From contig WPIO01000027.1 in assembly GCA_009760855.2 (NCBI GenBank), forward strand, positions 2,970,501-3,034,500: a stretch of DNA of 64,000 nt, in the 5' to 3' direction. The translations under genes were made by a program, and so were the position numbers. The DNA comes from Cristatella mucedo. Lineage: Eukaryota > Bryozoa > Phylactolaemata > Cristatellidae. Below, in pieces: positions 58,455-64,000 of the stretch. The stretch's first letter is position 1. Every line of letters starts with the position of its first letter. The notes under the pieces are model-generated. The model searched no databases, was not told the origin of the DNA, and saw nothing but the letters and a program-made list of their open reading frames with translations.

Positions 58455-58760
58455 TGGTGAAAATTGAGATGTAAAAGATCTGCCACAGTCGGCAGCAGGA
58501 AAGTAGATGTATTTTTACGGGAATTATTGAATCAAGTTCCACAGTGTAGAACCGGCAGATTGAAAGATTTTGTCGTCAATGATCTTGACGATAAGTAACG
58601 GAGAAGCTAATTCATTGACCATCGAGGACTTGAGGGCACGAGGGGGCTGAAACTGACGCCGCAGCTTAGCTATTTATGAAGGAGCCAAACCGTGGCGTGC
58701 CTTGTTTGTCAACGTTAAAACGTTACGCTGTGGAGTGGGCTACCACTGTCTTCGATTATA
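58455..58760 (-). mobile_element. Old LINE-2 fragment
   Basis: GATCTGCCACAGTCGGCAGC, GTTCCACAGTGTAGAACC and GGACTTGAGGGCAC match the minus-strand LINE-2 copy at 8225-8460. It lies within a presumed intron. Confidence 0.6.
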
Positions 58761-59115
58761 GGATTTGACTAAAATTATTCAAATTTTACTGCTTCCGCTT
58801 GCACACTTAATGCTAATTTGGAGAGGGGATGTGATTTTTAAAGATGGGAATAATATCCTTTGAGTTGAACAACAGGTGATTCTTTGCAGACAGATCTGAC
58901 GAAACCTAATATGTGGCTACATAGCTTCAGGCTCTTCAGGTTGGGACGCAATTTTTTTAGACCCAATATGATAGAGGGCTCCTAGCGGTCTACCGTGTGA
59001 AGCATCAGCCAGGCTCAACGGGGTTTCTGGGTCTGCTTTACTATGACATCTCTCCACTCTTTCTACTAACGGAAGTCGTGGAAGAAGAACAGCGAACCAA
59101 GTCTTTTATTTTTAC

Positions 59116-59342
59116 CCGGATAGGGTTTGTCATCATGGCCACTTGTTCCAGTGTGACGCTCTGAGTTTCGTAGTAAATAGGCAAGTTGTCGATTCTGTCT
59201 TCTGGTTTTTGCGACTGCTCACACATGTTCACAGATGTAATAATGGCAATGAGGATAGAATCCTTGCAACTGGCTGCTTGGATGTCTGGTATATATGACG
59301 AGCAGACATAACCAGACTGCGTTTCAGTCGCTGATATGATGC
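59116..59342 (-). CDS. Candidate exon 1 (first of the phase-linked set)
   Basis: A strong acceptor (ATTCTTTTCCTTAG) ends at 59343 and a donor GTAAAA follows 59116. The 227-bp exon starts with two bases that complete a codon and ends in phase 0. It encodes ATETQSGYVCSSYIPDIQAA, SCKDSILIAIITSVNMCEQ, KPEDRIDNLPIYYETQS and VTLEQVAMMTNPIR. If not spliced, the frame opens at an ATG at 59397 with a signal-peptide-like start (MLIFLAFCWKASVVFFSLG) and stops at 59041, so this could instead be a first exon. I favour the internal-exon reading because of the acceptor and the phase match to 58063. Confidence 0.45.
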
Positions 59343-59632
59343 CTAAGGAAAAGAATACCACAGAGGCCTTCCAACAAAAGGCTAAGAAGATAAGCATCCT
59401 CCCGGGTAAGGACTATTCAGTTCTTAAGATGGATCTAGCTCCGGGCTGAGCATCGGCTCTCAACCTGTGGGTCACGAGCCCTTTGGTCGTCGAACGACCC
59501 TTTCACAGGGGTCGCCTAAGACCATCAGAAAATACGCGTTCATTTCGCATGCAAAATGTATGGTTAGGGTCGGCACAACATGAGGGACTTTATTAAAGAG
59601 TCGCGGTTTTAGGAAGGTTGAGAACCGCTAAG

Positions 59633-59953
59633 CTAGAGGATTTTGTTGCACTTGTAACGAGGATTTTCTCTGATACTGGTTGTATCTGAACTAGCCACAG
59701 GGGTTTGAGGTTCGAAGCTAAGTAAGGACACGAACTCATCGCCATCTGACGTATCCACGTGACCACGGATTTCAGTTTTTTCCTGAGTATTGCCTGCTAC
59801 CTTCATTCTGCCTAATGGCTGCTTCACATGTGGCGGTGACAATGATGATGAAGAGTTCATGCACGGCACAAGAAATTCCTCACCAGAAGCACTGGGGTTT
59901 CAAATTATTTTGAATCTGCCGTCAGCTTTATATACTGTATCCTCGGTATCTGT
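59633..59953 (-). pseudogene. Open region with one TGA, unassigned
   Basis: From an acceptor-like CAACAG before 59953 the minus strand encodes TDTEDTVYKADGRFKII, then TGA at 59900-59902, then continues in the same frame with NPSASGEEFLVPCMN, SPPHVKQPLGRMKVAGNTQ and DEFVSLLSFEPQTPV to TAG at 59633. Either the first part is the end of a gene and the second a chance frame, or this is a coding exon with a premature stop. A donor-like AAG|GTAGCA occurs near 59793. Confidence 0.3.
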
Positions 59954-60265
59954 CTGTTGTCTATCGTGCGGTGAACAGTGCCCAAGCCACGTCGGCAAGA
60001 TCTTAGATGATAAGGTGGCTCATAGCAAGCATTCGTCGTTGCCCGATAAATCCTAACATTCAGAGGCCACATACTCTTTACTACCATTTGAATCTACTGT
60101 GCCTACGTACTATCACTTAAGCCAAAGTGACTTGGGCAGATTTTAAGTATCATACACGGTGTAAACTCAACAGCCTGCCACAGCTGACAACAGAATTTTC
60201 ATCAAAAGCAACCATTTCTAAAAATGGCAGAGCTCATATTCGCAGTTTGGATCGAATGATTGCCT

Positions 60266-60422
60266 TTAACTATGCGTGTCAAGCACCGATTGTTCCACCA
60301 GCAAGCGGTAGATAGGCAAATGTATTTTCGATAAGCCTATTTTGTTATTCCGTGTGCCTGAGCCATACGACTTCTCGGGACATCCTAAAGAGGAGAAATC
60401 TGAGCCGATGGTATGGCTCTCC
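60266..60422 (-). CDS. Candidate upstream exon with a Cys/Gly segment
   Basis: The strong acceptor TTTTTTTCCAG ends at 60423. The frame encodes ESHTIGSDFSSLGCPEKSYG, then GTRNNKIGLSKIHLPIYRL, and stops at 60266. The true donor is unclear; CTG|GTGGAA and TCG|GTGCTT, both phase 0, are possible. It begins with one base that completes the AG left over by the exon at 60818, giving an AGG codon. Confidence 0.4.
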
Positions 60423-60817
60423 CTGGAAAAAAACGTGATATTTTCCAATGTCTCCAAAGCTCTTCCGATATATATTCCAACTATAGTCAGCGATATGGCC
60501 TCCTAGTTTCGGTCGCTACTGCTTCCGACCTTCCTTTAGCTTGCCTAATTAGCTAATAATCAAATTTAGCTGATCAGGCTTGTGATGAGCCGCTCTTTCT
60601 TGAATGGTACTGACTGTGCAGCTATTAGCTGACGCGATGATATTTACAACTGAGTCCGAGCTACAGTCGCATTTTTATGGGAAAAATGATACTGGATCCA
60701 TAGTACTATGACAGCTTCCTACTCTAGCAGTAGTCAAAGAAGGAGAACATCTGACCAATGCATGGACTTTTGTATTATTCCGGGACGGGGTTGATTGTCA
60801 TGATTACTAGCTATTAC

Positions 60818-60868
60818 CTGACCTTTGAATTATTATTGAAGATAGACTCGGTCATTTGGCGTTCGTGA
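60818..60868 (-). CDS. Candidate 51-bp exon
   Basis: Acceptor TTGTTCGAGCAG and donor GTAATA. The only open frame reads HERQMTESIFNNNSKV and ends with AG, in phase with the exon at 60422. Small exons like this are easily mimicked by chance. Confidence 0.3.
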
Positions 60869-61125
60869 CTGCTCGAACAAACATAGTATACGAGATTTTC
60901 TATCGTTCGAGAAAGCTCTTCCCGTCGAATTATGTGGGGAGAGAAATGATTTTGTTTGTACTTCTCGCAGGTCTATGCTATTGCAATACGGCACATCATC
61001 CACTCAGGCTTAAGGAATGACCTAATTGACTCTACTTGGTCAAGTTTCCGCCAATCCTTGCCAGAATGTGCGCTGCCTCCTGCAGTTTATCCGTAGGGTC
61101 TATGCCAATCGCCTTGCTTGACTCA

Positions 61126-61272
61126 GTGACCTTGATTATGTGACCTTGATTGTCTGACCTTGATTGTCTGACCTTGATTGTGTGACCTTGATTGTGTGAC
61201 CTTGATTATATGACCTTGATTGTGTGACCTTGATTATGTGACCTTGATTGTGTGACCTTGATTGTGTGACCT
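61126..61272. repeat. 14-bp minisatellite, TGACCTTGATTGTG
   Basis: About ten units of TGACCTTGATTGTG with small variants (TTATG, CTG, TTATA), ending at GTGACCTGGTTG. Every full unit keeps TGACCTTGA. Confidence 0.92.
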
Positions 61273-61613
61273 GGTTGTGGTGGCTTTCGAACGTTAAAGC
61301 TCCCTCAAGAGTCTGGCAAGTATATAGCAGTTCCGTCTGTTCTGGCTGATGGGGCAACTAGTAACTATAAAATAATGTATCTGCTTAAGTGACTGCAATT
61401 TAGTATAGTTAATTTCGTCGCAGCTCACTCGATTTTCACCTATTGATATCCGTAAGTGTTTATGAAAATGTGGCTCTACACGTACACATGGAGAGTCGAC
61501 GCATATTAGACACTGGCGCTTGATAAATGCAATCTCTTAGAATTACCTAGGCAAAGATCTCTTCGTGGCGCATACGCAGACATATACATAGCAATATCAA
61601 ATCGCATACTTAC

Positions 61614-61663
61614 TAAACCATGACGTTCCGAAATCGTTCGTGTAGGAGCAAACCACATTCCCT
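61614..61663 (-). CDS. Candidate 50-bp exon with an Asp-box
   Basis: Acceptor CATTTTTTTCAG and donor GTAAGT are both near consensus. One frame reads GNVVCSYTNDFGTSWF, which contains T-x-D-x-G-x-S-W, a second Asp-box-like motif like that at 56414-56528. Another frame (EGMWFAPTRTISERHGL) is also open, so the assignment rests on the motif. The exon at 61831-61867 joins it in phase in either frame. Confidence 0.4.
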
Positions 61664-61830
61664 CTGAAAAAAATGTATGCCATGCTCGATTTCTCTGTGA
61701 AAACGTCTGCATTGAGCAGTAGCACTTGACCAGCATTAGCTTCACAGGCAAGCACCAATTTAGGTTATAAAGTGGTCAATGCGCAATAGTTAGAAATGAA
61801 TTGAAGCTCTTTGGCGAACAACGGCGGTAC

Positions 61831-61867
61831 CTAACGAGCTGCCTAGGTTCAATCGAAATCGTTCGGA
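61831..61867 (-). CDS. Candidate 37-bp exon
   Basis: The strong acceptor TTTTGTTTTCAG ends at 61868, and AG|GTACCG is the donor. The two open frames read RTISIEPRQLV or SERFRLNLGSSL. Very short, so support is splice-site based only. Confidence 0.25.
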
Positions 61868-61996
61868 CTGAAAACAAAAGTACGAGGTCAGTAGTCGGCA
61901 GATTTCGCAATTGTTTTAACCAACACCCCTTACAAGGTAGCACCGCAATCGTATGCGGTTGCTCGAAAACAATTACCTCAGCAGTGTCCTGCTTAC

Positions 61997-62055
61997 CGAG
62001 CCGTTGTAGCCTATTGCTGATGCGACACTACCAAGCCTCAAAAAATACAGACTCC
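61997..62055 (-). CDS. Candidate 59-bp exon
   Basis: Acceptor TATAGTTTTAG and donor GTAAGC. Only one frame is open, reading SLYFLRLGSVASAIGYNGS and ending in phase 0. This is compatible with one frame of the next exon but not with the Asp-box frame, so the chain is uncertain here. Confidence 0.3.
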
Positions 62056-62394
62056 CTAAAACTATAGTAAGCAGCTCAGTCAGCCACACTAGACCGATGC
62101 GACTTATTGTGCGTAAGATCGACCGCAGAAAGCAGACATTGATTTTGTCTGCAGAAATAAGATCCCAGGAATAGTTGTACTTGTTATTAAATCCACAACG
62201 CCAGGCTTTTCATGGCTGAGGCAATCCAACCACAATCTAATACAGTGGCTGCACTCAGACCACTAGAGCTATCAAAGTCGGCTTCCAAAGCACTCTCAGC
62301 TTTTAAAAACAAAGGTTCTCTCTTTGTCTTGGTTTCCTCTCTCGATAAAAAACTTCTCTGTCCGGAAAGATCTAATTGATGGGCCTGATTGATA

Positions 62395-62560
62395 TAATAT
62401 AACTCATTTGTATAGCGCCCTAAGAGGACTTAATATGGATTCAGGCTTCTGACAAATGCCACTAGACTGCAGCCCACGATCTAGGTCTTCAAATAAATTC
62501 ACCTCGATCTTGGTTGGGGCGAGTACCTTAACCAGTGTGCCAAACCACCCCGGAGACTTT
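62395..62560 (-). mobile_element. SINE-A copy 4, minus strand
   Basis: The reverse complement reads GGTTTGGCACACTGGTTAAG, GTACTCGCCCC, then a head with a short extra segment, then TCCTCTTAGGGCGCTATACA. This matches the other SINE-A copies. Confidence 0.75.
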
Positions 62561-62916
62561 TCACAATGTACCAAAAAACCTGGTACCAATCAAGTGACTC
62601 GTCTGTCTTGGCCAACTGCAGATGAAGCAGGTGGAATCAGCTAGCTACTAAGGCCAGACGTGGCTTTCCTGCAGACTTGAGCAGCCAGCTTGGCACATAG
62701 AGGAACGGTCACCATCTGTCGATAGTTTCTACGAGTGAAAGCCACTGGTGCACAAAATCAGCGAAAAATAATGCAAATTGTAATAATTTTCATAAATAAT
62801 AATAGCCGAAAGGCAGGGCAGATTTTAATTTGGCCTCGATCGCCATCAAATGAACTATGCAAGCTGGAAGGTACTTGATAAGCAGCCGGGGTAATAATAA
62901 TAATGTTTGCAATATT

Positions 62917-63435
62917 TTTTGTCGCTCACTTTTAGATGACTTCATTCTTTGGCCCTAGCCTATCTCTCAGATATACTCCCCCACCAGGCCAAGCATAGTA
63001 CCAACCGCTTTTCGGAATCCAGAAGTCTACAAATACCCCGTACAAACCTCAAATCGTTTGGAGACCGTGCATTTAGTTCGTATGCTCCCAAAGCCTGGAA
63101 CTTTCTCCCGACCTGCGTCAGAACATCCCCTGACCTGACCACATTTAAAAAGAATTTAAAAACATCTATTTAGGACAGCATTTAGTGGGTCCCTGTGATT
63201 CTTCCTTCATGTGCTTATGCGTGCTGACACTGTGCATGCTGCCACAAACCACATTTTCATGCTGACCCTGTGCATATCACCCCTAACCATGTTATTCATT
63301 TTGTTTGTTTTTCAAGCATGATTTTACTTACCATTCAATTGCATTTCCCTTTGCAGCAAATGTAAAGCGCCAGAGAGAGATTAAGTTCTCTGAGGGCGCT
63401 TTATCAAGTGCATTATTATTATTATTATAATTATA
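62917..63435 (+). mobile_element. LINE-1 3' end with RT C-terminus
   Basis: It starts at TTTTGTCGCTCACTTTTAG inside the RT C-terminal region, keeps AYLSDILPHQAKHSTNRFSE and FSSYAPKAWNFLPTCVRTS in one open frame (62949-63173), then the full 3' UTR, hairpin and ATT tail. This is the best copy of the LINE-1 C-terminus in the window. Confidence 0.9.
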
Positions 63436-63440
63436 GAAAT

Positions 63441-63784
63441 AATATGTTTGTATAGCGCCATATATAACTCATTATCTTTCTAGACATGTTACGTATGCTG
63501 TAAAGGAAGCATGGCAATAAATTTAGTGGCAAAACGCAGTGTCATCACAAATTTGAGAACGAAGAACGATTCACGGGAACCAAGTAAATGCTTTGAGGTA
63601 AATGTGTGTGCTGTTTTCTGCTTTATGCCGTCAAACCAGGAGATTTCGTGGCTTCAATCGGGAGTGAGTTTTAGGCTCAGGCTGCAAACAAATGAAGGCA
63701 CCGTCATCAAAGAATTTTAGGTTTGCACTTGTCTTATATACATAACTTAAGTAAGAAGAGCTAGTCGTATGATGTCTAGGCAAA
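63441..63784. other. Anonymous stretch between LINE-1 tails
   Basis: TTTGTATAGCGCCATATATAA near 63448 and the following TAATTTAGTGG segment hint at another old LINE or SINE tail. No gene is seen. Confidence 0.4.
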
Positions 63785-63900
63785 TTGGGAAGACGTTGCG
63801 ATAGGTTCGTTCACTTTACAGCAAATGTAAAGCGCCTAGAGAGAGATTAAGTTCTCGGGGGGCGCTTTATCAAGTGAATTATTATTATTATTATTATTAT
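63785..63900 (+). mobile_element. LINE-1 terminal hairpin and tail
   Basis: TTACAGCAAATGTAAAGCGC, hairpin, then an ATTATT tail at 63880-63900. Confidence 0.85.
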
Positions 63901-64000
63901 AGGCTGGAGCATGAGAATGAAGCGAGTAAGGTAGGCTACAATAAGAGAATAAACCACCAAACACGTGACAAAACTTTAAATTTAATGCACAGCTTTATGG

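Overview
This is a stretch of nuclear DNA from an invertebrate metazoan. There is no prokaryotic gene density. Coding sequence is sparse and split into short exons with GT/AG borders. Most of the recognisable content is transposon debris, microsatellites, minisatellites and a satellite. I cannot name the species. The LINE, LTR and SINE types are animal-like, and nothing points to a vertebrate.

Layout. 1-160: TA/TG microsatellite. About 360-4440: a ~174-bp satellite in two blocks of opposite orientation, separated by a minus-strand LINE fragment and an AT microsatellite. 5-13.9 kb: mostly anonymous DNA with GA/CA/TA arrays, a LINE-2 3' fragment, a SINE and a decayed minus-strand coding remnant. 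13,960-18,560: a nearly complete LTR retrotransposon with 5-bp target duplications (GAATC), two zinc knuckles, protease, RT, RNase H and integrase. It is inactive because of frameshifts, stop codons and loss of the integrase catalytic Glu. 19-33 kb: anonymous DNA with a SINE, a long GA/GACA array, a GC-rich block with a ~162-bp minisatellite, LINE-2 and CA repeats. 33.5-38.2 kb: a head-to-tail cluster of LINE-1 (CR1/L2-like) copies. 38-45 kb: LINE tails, SINEs, a minus-strand pseudogene and a 15-bp minisatellite. 45.3-47.97 kb: a minus-strand LINE-1 split by a plus-strand LINE-2. 49.0-49.4 kb: a fragment of a TE-like protein. 53.2-62.1 kb: a set of minus-strand exons with matching splice phases, the best evidence of a host gene. 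61.1 kb: a 14-bp minisatellite. 62.4-63.9 kb: a SINE and more LINE-1 3' ends.

Two LINE families (called here LINE-1, with an ATT-repeat tail, and LINE-2, with an ACATT-repeat tail) supply the reverse transcriptases. A tRNA-headed SINE carries the same 3' hairpin as LINE-1 and was probably mobilised by it. The likely host gene encodes an extracellular-type protein with Asp-box (BNR) motifs. I could not identify its family.
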